64,000 nt of DNA from Mesostigma viride. Taxonomy: Eukaryota > Streptophyta > Mesostigmatophyceae > Mesostigmatales > Mesostigmataceae. Below the pieces are notes generated by a model, which searched no databases, was not told where the DNA came from, and saw only the letters and a program-made list of their open reading frames with translations. The stretch lies in NCBI GenBank assembly GCA_009746045.1, contig RPFO01000104.1, forward strand, positions 7,808,955 through 7,872,954, given 5' to 3'. Numbering within the stretch: the first letter of the stretch is position 1; each line of letters begins with the position of its first letter. The translations under genes and the position numbers were made by a program. This document shows, piece by piece, positions 12,119 through 24,111 of this stretch.

Positions 12119-13552
12119 CAGGAGCCACGAGCCACGAGGTAGCCATGGCTGACGGCGGAGCTCATAACTTTCACGTTTGAGCACCGAATTTAGCCACGGT
12201 GAATATCACTGTCGCTTCGTCTTTCTAACTAAGACGCACATACATGCTGATATAATTTTCCGAATCTATTACGCAATATATGACGAGCAAACGCTCCTCG
12301 ACGCAACGCAGTTTGGCGGATGCGCTCTGCCATGAAAATCCGTCTGCAGCTCCGTCTGCAGCTTCGCGGCTCAGGTCCGGCAGGCAGCGGTGACACTAGT
12401 CGTGCACTGGTGGTCGCCCAGCAACCTCCCGGGCTTACTGCCTCGCCATTGGCATCGCCTGACCCTAAACGCACCCGCTCAGCCGACAAAACAGGAGGGT
12501 CTTCACGCCCCTCAGAACCGCGCTTTCGGCCCCAACCTTTCCAGGTCGATGATTACGACTGGACCAACATGTCTCCGGACGATGCTATGCACTGCATCTT
12601 CTTCGGGGACTACGCCCCGCTTTACGACCTGTGCCTCCATCTCCACGACGTCAATCGCCTCATCTGCAGCAACGGCAGCCGCTGGCACAACATCAGCATG
12701 CTGTTCGGGTGCCCCCGCCCCCAACTCCAGCGTGCCGTCCTCAACTCCCCGTCTCCAGCTCTCTGATGGCGAGATCTGGGGCCATCCATCTCCGCCCCCC
12801 CACTCCGTTCCATCCTCGATCACGGAAGCCTTCCAGCAGCACGTGACCCCCCTTGCTGCCGACGTAGCAGCAATGGGTGGCACGCTGGCTACTGAACTTC
12901 CTCACCCCCTTTCCACCACCGCCGCCTCCACCTCCACTGCCATCTCCGCCTCCACTGCCGGCATCAAAGCCCAGCTCCTCGACCTCGACCGGCCAACGCC
13001 TTCCGTCAAGCCACCGCCACCGCCCTTGAGTGCTTGCATGACACCGCCGGCCTCACCGCCCAGGCGGTGAAGGACATCGCCGCCCAGCCAGCACCTGCTG
13101 GCCCGCGGCCGGTGATGCTCCCTCCACCTGGGTGGACACCACCTCCACCACCTCCACCATCGCGGCACAACTCAAGCAACAAGCCCTCGACCTTCGCGAG
13201 GAGGCCGACATAAACAAGCGCAGCCACAATGTCATCGTCAAGCACTTCGACCAGCCGGCAGGTGATACCTCCACGAGCCTTGTCGAGGCATTTAAGCGCG
13301 CCATTTTTGCCCCCATGCAACTCACTGGTGAGCTGCGGATGTCGGCTGTCCGCCTCCCCCGCGCGCGCGGGGGAAGGCTGGCCCGGCACCCGTGCTCCTC
13401 ACCTTTGAGTACATGGCGCGGACAAGCTGGCGCGGCATGGCGTTAAATGCCGCAAGAAGCTCTCGGAGACTCGCTTCACGCTGGACGACGACTTGACCCT
13501 GGCCCAGCAACAGCGGCGACGCGAGCTATATGGCCGACCTACCTTTATGCAG
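12119..13552 (+). mobile_element. LINE copy C, left part: ORF1-only type
   Basis: The 5' UTR (GTAGCCATGGCTGACGGCGG) leads into ORF1. The main frame opens at 12320 (MRSAMKIRLQ) with PEPRF-type and DWTNMSPDDAMHCIFFGDYA words, then continues with frameshifts through HVTPLAADVAAMGGTL, DIAAQPAPAG, LDLREEADINKRSHNVIVKH and FKRAIFAPMQLTGELRMSAV. It is cut at 13552 by the LTR retrotransposon and resumes at 21023. There is no ORF2 segment in this copy. Confidence 0.8.
13548..13552. other. Target-site duplication TGCAG, left
   Basis: TGCAG immediately precedes the 5' LTR and is found again at 21023-21027 after the 3' LTR. A 5-bp duplication is standard for LTR-retrotransposon integration. The LINE ORF1 reads on correctly across the two flanks when one TGCAG is removed. 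Confidence 0.9.
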
Positions 13553-14249
13553 TGTAACAACCAAATGTTACATCCAAAGTTTTCCTACTGGTGACCTTAT
13601 CATGAGTTCTTGGGGACAATTATTTGGATAGTTAGGAGGCTTCGACGTATGAGTATAGGCCTGCTGAGATCTGTCGAATTATTGTTCTACCCTCATTGGT
13701 CGTGGCCTGATCCACGTGGGGTACTTTGTATGGTTTAGTTCAGCCAGTCATAGATTCTCTTTAAGACTGTCGTACCTGGTGGATCTGGTTCCAGGTCACG
13801 GAGATTCTGTAGTGCTGGCCTTGTGCTGTGTTGTGGATTCTGAGGACAGGATCTTACCTTGAGTGATCCTCACTTTTGATTGGTTCTTTCGGGTTAGGGT
13901 TGAGCCGACTCTGCGTGCACGATGACTTTTATACTGATTGTGGCGGCCGTGCATGTGTGCGTGTAAGAAAGCTAAAGCTATGGTGTAATTCAAGGGATTC
14001 CTTGTTTCATCAATCAAACAACCCTCGCTAAAAGTCAACTATAACTTCAACAGATAGTCGACTTGGATATAACATTGTCTGTTGTGTCTAACAAGGGTGG
14101 GGACTCATTCCCTTAACTGTTGAAGATCCATCTTCATTGCTTCTCTGGACGTGAAGTTATCTGTCGCGACTCCAACCCAGGTATAAAGATCTTTTCACAT
14201 CAATGTTGAAACTGAGGCTGTTGCAAACACAACATTTTTAGTCGTTACA
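13553..14249 (+). repeat. 5' LTR (697 bp)
   Basis: It starts TGTAACAACCAAATGTTACA and ends CATTTTTAGTCGTTACA, with inverted TGTAAC/GTTACA ends. I compared it by eye to 20326-21022 and found no difference. An antisense frame of 80 codons is open in both copies (14038-13796 and 20811-20569) and partly in the diverged third LTR, but nothing suggests it is expressed. Confidence 0.9.
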
Positions 14250-14250
14250 T

Positions 14251-14262
14251 TGGTATCGGAGG
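14251..14262 (+). other. Primer-binding site, tRNA-Met-like
   Basis: TGGTATCGGAGG begins one base after the 5' LTR. It resembles the initiator-Met tRNA complement (TGGTATCAGAGC) used by many plant LTR elements, with one or two mismatches. Confidence 0.65.
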
Positions 14263-17200
14263 TTTCTACCTAGGTGTTGGTGATCTTGATAGTATTAGTT
14301 CACGGTTAACAATGAAAGTCATGCCCGACCCAGAGAGGGTACGTTATGCTGTGTGTTCGGACAGTTTTTAGAGTGTGACTCATCCTTATGTGACAGTCTT
14401 GCTCTGAGAGCTGCTTTGAGCTCACAAGTCTCTAACGTCTTCCCAGTCCGGCATGCGCGACCCATGGAGTGATGAGTAACCCGGAGACACAACCACCGTT
14501 ATGAAGTAAGAGAGTTGAAGATGCAACCACATCTTTAGCAGCTCAACGGACGACCGGTGATGAAAGGGTTTTTTCATCTACTCCCAGACGTCAACTATTT
14601 GGATTCGTGCAATATTTCATAGACAAGCGTACTTACTTACGGGCTGTCGGCTGGCTGGCCGCATCGTGCTGAAGTCCGACCACCGCCCTGTCTGTCGTGG
14701 CTGCTGACGCCGCAGTCTCCTCCTAGCTCCAAACATCTTTATATATTAGCATTACGCAAGTGTTGCTACGTTTCGAGCAGGGCAATGCGGAGTGTTGGTC
14801 CAGTAGCTCAGCAGGTCCGGCTCCAGAATCCTGCTAGGAGCTGTTTTTTTTTCCTGCCGGCTCTGTTTTCCGCCAGGCTGACATGGCGCTACGGGTTATG
14901 GCTGAGCCGACGCACTGTTGCTGCCGACGGCACCTATCACCCGGCTTCCGGGTTGCGGCTGCACGCACGACCACCACCGCGACCGCCTGACTACGTCGCT
15001 GTCTCAGGTTGTTTTTTTCCCGGTGCTGCTTTTCTTTGACGACATTGTTACGGTGTGGCTCAGGTTACACCTCGTGTCTTTTGAGGGTGGCTCCGGATGA
15101 GCGGACAGTAGGGATTCATGGCTGCCTTTCTTTTTGCATGGGCAGCCTACCCTAGCTGTTTAAGGACTGTGGCACGTTCTTAATTCACGCGTCGCCAAAC
15201 ATTTATTTCAGTTGTGAGGGAAACTCTTCCTTTTCTTGTTGAGCAACATGACAGTGGAGGCGTTCTAGGTGGAGCTTTGGTTCCTCCCACGTGGATGGTG
15301 GTTTGGTTTTGGTGGGGAGGAGAACAACGGCATCTGAGTTGTTCCCACTATCAACATGGTACTATGGAAAGGGCGAGCTCCCTAGGAGTTGTCCAGAGTG
15401 GTCCAGATTGGTGGCAGCTACGTCTGGTTACCCTGAGCAATTTTTTGCGGGGGAGTGGACATCCTGGCTGTCTGCAATGTAATTTCCAGACGGCATCACA
15501 CATGCCAGGGCAGAACAACAGCAGGTACGGGGTTTCCACTATCATACTTGGACAGCTGTGTCTAGTTACCCTGAGAAAATTTCTGCGGGGGAGTGGATAT
15601 CACAGGTCTGCCAAAGGGGTTGCCAGATGCTATCATGGAGGCACATGGCATGGTAGATGCCACCACATCAGGGGACATCGGGATACCTGCAGTGGGTTGT
15701 CCCCAAAAGGGTATCACATGAGTTGGATATCCCAGGTCTGCCAAAGGGTTGCCAGATGCTATCATGGAGGCATATGGCATGGTAGATGCCACCACATCAG
15801 GGGACATCGGGATACCTGCAGTAGGTTGTCCCCCGGAGGGTATCACACGGGCACCCATGAGTTGCCAGGGGTCTCTTGCATGGGTTGCCCACTTGCCAGA
15901 CGGTGTCCTTTGACACACGTTCCCAGAGGGGGTGGACCACTTGCTTGACAACGTCCCCTTACAAGTGGGGTGTGGGTCACTTGCCAGTTGGGGCCCTTAC
16001 CTGCGCCAGACCATTGTGACCACACATTTACTTCTCCGAGGACATGATGGTTACCACTGCTTGTTGGCAGATGGCCCCTGTTGGGCCTAGGAGGTGCACT
16101 AGGACAGCAAGTATGGACACCAGGGCTGCTGTCATAGTTCTTATCTGTGAATATATCTGATATAGTTCTCAGATCAGAATTTTTGACACTGGGCAAGGCG
16201 CTTTTAGGCCCATTCTCTTGACTTTTGGGCAGTTGTGCGGGCTGTTGGACCACCTCAGGCCCTTGTCACTCCTTAGGCTTAGGAGTTCTGGCTACCTGGC
16301 ACTTGGTAGTAGCCATGTTAGAGTCAGCTGTCTTGACAGGTTGGCAGTCTGTGGTTTGCCTACTAGGCAGTTTTTCTGAGTGCCATAGTGAAGGTTGCTG
16401 GCTCCTTCTGGCAGCTGATTGACGTTCAGTCCGGGAAGTTGACAGCATGTGGTCATTCTTCCAAGCAGCTTCTGGAGCCAGGCTCATTGGTGTCCGTTCC
16501 AGGCCTCCTTAAAGCAGCTTAGTCACTTCCCCATCGCGTGACCGGCGCAAGCAGCTAGTCTTGGTTGTCCAGTCAGGCAACCGCTGTGTTGACTACCCAC
16601 ATGTGGGGGTGGTCCAACGCTGATTGGGCGTGGTGGCAGTAGCCTATTGGGGACTTGAGGCCAGTGGGGGATTGGTAACTTGTCAATGGCGGACATGGTG
16701 CATGGAGGCGACGCTGGAGAGTATCCTGGTGGTTGACTAGTGCTGTTGGTGGTGACTGCAAGCACTCAATGGTGGAGACTTCATCAAGCACTGCATGGTG
16801 GCCGCTGGGACTCTGGTGACTTGGGGACGCCCAAGTGACGCGTATCTGTAATGCTGGTGCTTGCTCCTGACGCTGTGTTGGGTCCTGCCTGCTGGTGGAC
16901 ATCAAGCCAGCCGTGTGCAGATGAGTAACCTCCTACCCTTGCTTTGCCCTGCTATGGACTTATCCTTGCTTGCATGGTGCCAGGATGGCTTGTTGTCTTG
17001 ATAGTACACCATCCGCCCTTGAGCTGATTGCTTGCACAGCATGATGGTTGTATGAATAGGACTGCTTGCACGGGGGGTCTGGCATCATGTTTGCATGGGT
17101 AGGATGTCCTTGTGGGTTGGATGATGGGCGGGATCAACGGAGCTACAACTGTGGGGCCGGCTGGAATCTTTGGCATGACAGTGATGACAATGGTGCCCAC

Positions 17201-18300
17201 TCCGTTGCCTCTTAATTGAGGAGTTGGACTACTGGGTGCTGGGCGGGGGCTCACATGAGCTTAGAGGTGTGGGTTTGTTGAGGGACCCATTCAGCCCTTT
17301 ACCACCCTTACAACCTGCCTCATATGCATCAGTATCCGTGGTACACTGACATTAATACTATTTGGCAGTCTACGTGGTTCACGAACATGGATACTACCTT
17401 CCATGCTTTGACTAGGGGGACATTGTTCAGTCTACTTGCTAGGGCCCTGCCAAGCTGAGGGTGTATCTGTTTGATGACTGATGGCCTCATCCAGCATACC
17501 CTTATGCTGCCCTACTTGTGCAACCTTGTCTTGGGCTCCTTCGATCCTAATGCCCACATTACCTTGCATGGTAGTGCCACCTGGATGGTTGCGGGGAGTG
17601 ATGTTGTTGCTGGGGGCCCTGCCAAGCTTGAGCACATCAGTTGCCTGATTGGTGATTGCTTTCAGTTTGCTCTCAAGCTGCCCTGTATGCAACTCCGTCT
17701 TGGACACTTTGCTGTAGTGCCCATCCCATCTTTAGTCATGAGGTGCATAGGACGCCGTTATAGAGAGACCCTGCAGGCCACCAGTGGGTCAGTGGGCTGA
17801 GAGACAGGCCTCCCCCACCCTTCTATGGTTGGCTGGGCCTCTGTCCTTATGCGTATTCCATGGCGTTTGTTCCTGCTAGGTTATGCTGTCAATCTTGGGA
17901 AGTTGATACCAGGATTATTACAGCTTATTCTACGCAGAGGGGTGGAATTATTAGGCATGCTGGTAGTCTCCAGTTTACCAGTTATGCTGAGGGGGATTTG
18001 TGTGGGGAGCAGGGCGTGCAGGGGATTGGGCTGCGTCTAAACCTTGCATGGGGTAGCGTGTGCTACGCTTTACCAGTTGGGGCATACCGTTCATAATGCT
18101 GGTGAGGCATTACGGATCTTTTGCTATCCCTATCAAGGCTGTGGATGGTTTCCCAGGCATCTTATGGAGAAATAGTGTGCCTTGGCTCATAAAAAGCCAC
18201 TGGCTATGGGTTGAGAGTACTAGCTACTAAGGAGATGTGGCTTTACCTCACTCTTACTCCTGTGGGTGCGACTGGAGGGGGGGAAATTTTGTTCTGGTGG
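14263..18300 (+). other. LTR element interior, mostly without readable protein
   Basis: No intact gag is visible where gag is normally found. About 15595-15720 and 15724-15845 are direct duplicates (each contains CAGGTCTGCCAAAGGG and GATGCCACCACATCAGGGGA). Open frames are short and lack retroviral motifs. This is either strongly decayed coding DNA or foreign filler as in LARD-like non-autonomous elements. Confidence 0.55.
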
Positions 18301-18628
18301 GGAGGAGATCTATGAGGATCATAGCGTGGAGACACCTTGGGATTTCAGTTCATCTTTTCTGGGTCTCCTCATAGATCCCTGACTATCCTCATAGAACCTG
18401 ATGGTATCCTGGTTTCGCTGGCCATCGGTGGGCTATTTTGGCTGTGCTTTGTTGCATCTCCCCAACCTGCTGACGGGTACCCACTGGAGACAACCCTGTC
18501 CACGGCCTCATGGGCGTACTTCTGAGATAACCTTGCTCTTCATGAGGCGACCCTGTTGGCGACGTCTTCCTGCTGGATTGCTCCTGTCTCTTGGTGACTG
18601 CACTTCCACCTGGGGCGCTGTTGACGTT

Positions 18629-18712
18629 TCCTCGTTCCAGTTTGCGTGGACTGCCGGGTGTCAGCGGGCCTTGGACTTGCTGCAGCAGAAGCTCATGCCA
18701 GCCCTGTGTTAG
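18629..18712 (+). pseudogene. Fragment of Ty3/gypsy RT-RNase H junction
   Basis: The frame reads SSFQFAWTAGCQRALDLLQQ KLMPAL, which fits the F-x-WT-x-x-C-x-x-A-x-x-x-L-K block linking RT and RNase H in Ty3/gypsy polymerases. Nothing of the catalytic RT core (YLDD) or protease survives nearby. Confidence 0.6.
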
Positions 18713-19264
18713 GATTGAGCATTCTTGGCATCCATCCAGCCTGCTATGACCTGATGAGCCTTGGACCCTGCATGGCAGCCCAAGTTAATTATGGGGGGTT
18801 GGCTGTATAGAGGGTTAGCCTTGCTACATGACACTCTGCTTCCTGCCCTGATCAAGCAGTGAGAGCTGTCAGTATTCATGGCATGGATCCCTGTGGATGA
18901 CCCGTTATCCCTGGGAATGTCAGGCTTGTCCTTCACCCGTGGACTCTAGCTGAGGGAGGGTGGTGTCCCAGAACCTGGAGTGGCCTCACCTTGTTTGGCT
19001 TAGGTGCCTTGACCCTGTTGACTCCTTCCTGGATTCATGTGGACTCATCGAATCTGACTGGGATCTGAGTTGAGTGGGATGGACTCTTGGGGGAGTTTGG
19101 TGGGACTAAGCTGAGATGACATCCAGATCTTGGTGACCAGCTTCTGAGGATAGTTGAGGGGATCTGAGCCTGGATGGCACATGGAGAGTGACTTCTGTGT
19201 TGTACCCCGACATATGACATATGGAGTTGTTCACCTAGGGCTTGATGCCTGGTATGATTAAGAC

Positions 19265-19921
19265 GTGGTTCATGTATGCACACCAGCCTGTATGAGAGTG
19301 GCTCCCCTTTTTGTGGCTCATCTGCTGCATAGGATGTATGCATTGTCACCAGGACCTGAGTTTGATATGAGGCCTACTGAGGGGCAGGACATGCTAGCAG
19401 CCTTACCTGAGGCCTTGAAGGAGGCATTTACTCAGTTGCAGCCAGTGAGTATGGGAGAGGCTTCCTACAGGGAGCTGTTGGAGTTTCAGTTCAGAAGGGT
19501 GACTTTGATTTGGTTCCTTCTTTCTCCAGCTCAGCCAGAAGGTGTTTTCCTTTGGAGACTTCTACCTCTTTTGCAATCCCGGGTTGCCCAAGTACACTGT
19601 GGAACTTAGGGTCCGTCTGATGCCACTATGGGTGCTGGTGCCCTGATAGGTGCTAAGTGGTCTGTGGTCAAGACCTTTCTGCAGTTCTGGTGAGCGTACA
19701 GATCAGGGGTGAGCAGGCACAAGACGTCCTCTACTTGGGTGATGGACCCGGCGAGTCAGTCTGTGGTGCTCCTCTCCTGGGGCATGCTTCCGCTATGCTG
19801 TCCAGATGGTGGCAGGGGCTACTGAGACTTGCATGGTGCTGAAGGTCAGCAGGAACTGGCCAGAGTTGGCCCACGTGGTGGGGCAGTTTCCCATGTGTGG
19901 ACCCAATGGCAAGGTGGCCTG
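19265..19921 (+). pseudogene. Remains of the post-integrase ORF
   Basis: The frame at 19265-19609 has FDMRPTEGQDMLAALPEALK EAFTQLQP, matching FDMRPVEGQDLMAALPSDLR LAFAELKP in the ORF at 54694-56049. Another frame near 19825-19921 has TCMVLKVSRNWPELAHVVGQ FPM, matching TCLAIQVSRNWPDLVSMVEH FPV there. Both the order and the position, just before the polypurine tract, agree with that element. Frameshifts break it. Confidence 0.7.
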
Positions 19922-20313
19922 AATGGGGATTGGTATAGCCTGTGAGGAACAGGGCTGAGAAGGAAAGGGGGGCTTTGGATTGTGGTGTGAGGGGGGGGAT
20001 TCCAGGATGGATGATGGGGGGGCTCCATTCCAGTTCTGATGTTCCAGTCCGGAGTTCCAGAATTCCAGAATGATGACGGGATGACTTCCCGTATTGCTGT
20101 GATTATCTGGGCTTGTAGTGGATAAGGATGTGACTTGTCTTCCTTAAGCACCTGTGACTAGATGTTTATGAGATAGGAGGCCCTGGCTTCAGGGATGTAA
20201 AAACCCATCTGCTTGTCCCAAGAGATGGTGGACTTCCTGTTTATTGTTGTGTTGTTCTTGTGTAGGTTGTTGTTTATTCTTCTTGGCTTCTAGGAACTGG
20301 GAGTTCCTGTCTT

Positions 20314-20325
20314 GAGGGGGAGATA
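20314..20325 (+). other. Polypurine tract
   Basis: GAGGGGGAGATA lies directly before the 3' LTR, the usual position for plus-strand priming. The same tract, reverse-complemented, borders the LTR at 53679-54380. Confidence 0.75.
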
Positions 20326-21022
20326 TGTAACAACCAAATGTTACATCCAAAGTTTTCCTACTGGTGACCTTATCATGAGTTCTTGGGGACAATTATTTGG
20401 ATAGTTAGGAGGCTTCGACGTATGAGTATAGGCCTGCTGAGATCTGTCGAATTATTGTTCTACCCTCATTGGTCGTGGCCTGATCCACGTGGGGTACTTT
20501 GTATGGTTTAGTTCAGCCAGTCATAGATTCTCTTTAAGACTGTCGTACCTGGTGGATCTGGTTCCAGGTCACGGAGATTCTGTAGTGCTGGCCTTGTGCT
20601 GTGTTGTGGATTCTGAGGACAGGATCTTACCTTGAGTGATCCTCACTTTTGATTGGTTCTTTCGGGTTAGGGTTGAGCCGACTCTGCGTGCACGATGACT
20701 TTTATACTGATTGTGGCGGCCGTGCATGTGTGCGTGTAAGAAAGCTAAAGCTATGGTGTAATTCAAGGGATTCCTTGTTTCATCAATCAAACAACCCTCG
20801 CTAAAAGTCAACTATAACTTCAACAGATAGTCGACTTGGATATAACATTGTCTGTTGTGTCTAACAAGGGTGGGGACTCATTCCCTTAACTGTTGAAGAT
20901 CCATCTTCATTGCTTCTCTGGACGTGAAGTTATCTGTCGCGACTCCAACCCAGGTATAAAGATCTTTTCACATCAATGTTGAAACTGAGGCTGTTGCAAA
21001 CACAACATTTTTAGTCGTTACA
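20326..21022 (+). repeat. 3' LTR (697 bp)
   Basis: Appears identical to the 5' LTR at 13553-14249. It is followed by the TSD TGCAG at 21023-21027. Confidence 0.9.
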
Positions 21023-21595
21023 TGCAGCTGCGGCAGAGCGCAGGGGGGAAGCCGGTATACTGGAGAGGGGCGGTCATCCACGTTGACCACAAGCCCTGGC
21101 TGGCAGGCACCTCCTGCCACCTCAGACTAGGGAATATATACAGTAGTGTACAGATTAGCCAGGCTTAGCCTAGCGTGTGGCCCACGCGCATGTGAGCCCA
21201 TAATGGCCCCCATGGATGATGCCTTCAGAATTTAGCCAAGCCATGCATGCCTATAATGGGACCTCCCATGGATGTTGCATGAAGAATTTAGCCATGCTAT
21301 GCCTATGCAGAGAGATGCTCTCTGCTGAGAAGCCATGCCCTTGCTCTTGTATAGCTATTTTCTGATCGATCTAGCTATGATGATCTTCCCCCACATGACA
21401 GGCTCCCCCTTAGCTGGGCATAGCTTGATAGATCATGGGGGTGCAGGTGCCCTGGCGCACCTAGAGCAGGGGTAGTTTACATTCCCACCCTTGCAGGAAG
21501 TAGCCTGGAAGGTATTAAAAGCCCTATTCTGATCAGGCACTCTGCAAAGGTGAAAACCATTTGCGTTCAGTGCCATATGCCCCTTCTCCGGGATA
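21023..21595 (+). mobile_element. LINE copy C, right part: end of ORF1 and own 3' end
   Basis: After the LTR element the LINE resumes with CAGCTGCGGCAGAGCGCAGG, encoding the end of ORF1 (the GKPVYW block and VDHKPW). It then enters a 3' UTR different from that of copies A/B and shared with copies D and E (GCAGAGAGATGCTCTCTGCT, a hairpin, and CTTAGCTGGGCATAG). So ORF1 is followed directly by the 3' UTR. Confidence 0.75.
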
Positions 21596-21927
21596 TTAAA
21601 AAAATTAAATTAAATTATAACATGCCTCCGTTGGGAGATCATGTAGCACATATTCCATGATGGATGGGTGGGGTGGAGGAAGCCGCGTAATCGAACTATC
21701 CTAACTCTAAGCTATCTAGTCTAGAAAATCCTAACTACACTACTCATCAAAACGCCTCCTCCTCTTGGGGGGAGGGGGCTTGCCCACAGGGTCGGGCGTG
21801 TGAGCCTTGATCGACAATCTTCTGCCACCGCGTCTTGTCCTGCATGGCAGTCCAAAGACGGGAGAGAGAGTGGATGCGGTTCTCAAACTGGGCTGGGACC
21901 ACTAGGTCGTCCAGCAAGATCTGGGAT
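21596..21927 (-). mobile_element. LINE A/B-type 3' fragment inserted in copy C tail
   Basis: The sequence from AAATTAAATTAAATTATAAC to the ORF2-tail sequence (GTGGATGCGGTTCTCAAACTG) is the copy B 3' end. GGGATA occurs on both sides, and the copy C tail (TGTGCTACAGATACTCCCAA) continues after it, so this is a nested insertion. Confidence 0.7.
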
Positions 21928-22024
21928 ATGTGCTACAGATACTCCCAACGGAGTTATGTTTCTAATTAATTAATTAATACTCCCAACGGAGTTATGTTCC
22001 TCATTAACTAATTAAATAATTAAT
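21928..22024 (+). mobile_element. LINE copy C 3' terminus with duplicated tail
   Basis: TACTCCCAACGGAGTTATGT followed by AATTAATTAATT appears twice. It matches the end of copy D (48283-48330, minus). The ORF1-only LINEs therefore end in a TAAT/TTAA microsatellite. Confidence 0.6.
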
Positions 22025-22262
22025 CCTAAACAACTCGAACATGCGGAAAAGATAACGGCAGGCTCGAGCTACCATGGTCCGGATTCTCCCGATTTCTGGC
22101 CTGCGCTGGTTGTCACCTTGATAACTTTGCATGCATGCCAACGTTCGTGCTCGCTCTACATGAGACAACCAGTTAGCGCAGGCCAGAAATCTGGAGAATC
22201 GATCCAGACCATGATAAAAGGTAGCTCGAGCTTGCTGTAATATCTTATCCGCGCTCGTTGCG
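22025..22262. mobile_element. Inverted pair of dispersed repeat R1 (MITE-like)
   Basis: A plus copy of R1 (about 22025-22124) and a minus copy (about 22161-22262) face each other across a spacer of roughly 36 bp, forming a large imperfect hairpin. The minus arm has small insertions (GTTAGCGCAGG, ATAAAAGG). It may be the full element of which the other R1 copies are single ends. Confidence 0.65.
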
Positions 22263-24111
22263 CCCTTTATACGGTTTCGTACAAAGAATTTTGCATGCAT
22301 GCACGGTGTGACACGAGGTTGCATGCATCATTTAATTTTGTTTTCAAGAAGTCTGGACAATACGGGTTAGTTCAGTAGCAATTTAAAGTAAGAGGCCTAG
22401 CGCCGGCCTAGCTCTGACCACACGGCTTCCCGCTAATGATTATCTGTTTGCCAATATTGGCTTAGAATGCCTTGCATCCGCTAGGTGTACGCTGACATCA
22501 GGTCTTATTGCACTCATCGTCGCTGCCAGGATCTCCTCGTAAGTAGTCTTGTCTGCAACTGTGGCCTGCCAAGGTTCTTGGCAGTGAAATAAGGATGGGT
22601 GTCTCTTCCCTCCTTGTTGTATAGCAACCAGGGGTGTGAAGTTATGTATTATTACTTTGTACTCCCCAACGGGAGCGCGTGAGTAATGAATAAATGAATG
22701 AAGAGGCACAAATCATCCCTGTAACTCTGGCGCCTGGCGGGGTAAAGCGCCGCATGCACGAGGTAGTGCCAGGAAGCGAACACAATTCCCTCCTGTGATT
22801 CGTGCACTGCCAAACAAGATGTGTTAGTTAACTAAGGGGCGAGCCCTACATCGCATTTTTACGCTTGCGCCTCTGGCGAGTATCACCGCAGCAAACTCCT
22901 GGCGACATATCATGAGCTCTATTCACAACGCGGAACACTGCAGCATCAGCCTTCTTTGCATGTCTCAGGTGGCAAGTCGGCAGGGGGCCACCTCAACAGG
23001 CTGTGCCCACCACCCACCGGGCTGCCCAGTCATGCTGGAAACTTTGGGCAAGGGTTCTATCGGCATGGTGTGTGCCCCAGAGAGGGCCAGCGGACCATGA
23101 GTCGTCCGGTCAGCCCACATTGGCCCCTTGAATAGCTTCCCCTTCCATCATGTGCGGCATGCGCCTCCTCACACCCTGCACCGGGTGGTCCAAGGGAGGC
23201 AATCGACGAGGCAACCACCACGAGGGCGAACCATGGCACAGGCTGGGTGCCTGGCCTTATCCCCCCACCCCTGCTTCACGCCACTGCGTGATGCTGGTTG
23301 GCAAAATACCAGGCAGACAGCCCATGCTTCACGCCCACGGCGCCCTACGCTGGAGAGCGGAGTAGCCTGTGGGGCTAATCCCGTTGCCCGGGGCCAGGTG
23401 GGGCCCACGAACAACGCCTCTTCCCCCAAGCTAGCGCGGCAGCCAGTCCACCACGCCCGGTTGTTTGCCCTTTTAAGCCCTGCCCGACCGGTTGCCCTGA
23501 CGCCACGGCCCCCTCATCACCCACCCTTGTTGAAACCCGCTGGCTTGACCAGCCCCCGACGGCCCGCACCGCGCCGCTAGGTGGGTGCCTCGTGCCCCCG
23601 CCCGCATGACAATTTCCCGCGTGGCTAGGCGTTCATGGGCACAAAGCTGCCCCCCCCCGAAAAATTTTTTCCTCCTCGTGGAGCGTAGGGCCCGCTCCCA
23701 TGGCCGCCTCCAAGGCACCACCGGTCACATAATCGCATCAACGCTCCCGCGCGCAAATGCTCAAGAGGCCTTGCGCTTCCCCTTACATGACCGCTGCCCT
23801 GCGCCCCTCCCTGACATGACCGCGTCCGACGGGCAACCCATGGCACTAGAATGGCCGAACATATCGTGCCCCCCTCCCGCGACTACATCAACCGCAATTG
23901 AGTGTAAGAGGTTCCCTGTAACTTGGCCGTGGGGAGTCATGCCCCCCCCTTTGATGACCAATCCCATGTCATCCTTCCCATGACCGCATCAAGCGTGCTT
24001 GTTCAATACACCACCTGAAGACGGCTTGCTCAGGTGACCACCTGAAACGCATTTTCTTTTCAAAAAACCGTATCGAAAACCCTTCGTCGCGTGAACCACC
24101 GCAAGCTTCCC
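22263..24111. other. No supported gene
   Basis: The left part is AT-rich and repeat-like. From about 22900 it is GC-rich with many overlapping short frames on both strands, typical of GC-rich non-coding DNA. C9 and A/T runs occur at about 23650-23670. The last 100 bases are downstream of the minus-strand membrane-protein gene. Confidence 0.45.

Larger units (their letters stand above)
13553..21022 (+). mobile_element. LTR retrotransposon, Ty3/gypsy-related, with recent identical LTRs
   Basis: The 7470-bp element has two 697-bp LTRs that look identical by eye, beginning TGTAACAACC and ending GTCGTTACA. It has a primer-binding site after the 5' LTR, a polypurine tract before the 3' LTR and a 5-bp TSD. 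The 6-kb interior has no intact gag or pol. Only fragments are seen: a piece at the RT/RNase H junction (about 18629-18712) and, downstream of it, remains of the ORF found after integrase in the related element at 53.7-56.9 kb. It must have been mobilised by proteins from other copies. Identical LTRs imply recent insertion, yet the interior is decayed, so the master copy was probably already defective. Confidence 0.9.

Noticed and set aside
13796-14038. 80-codon antisense frame conserved in both LTRs and partly in the third
   Set aside because: LTR identity alone preserves it; there is no start context, domain or selective signal to call a gene.
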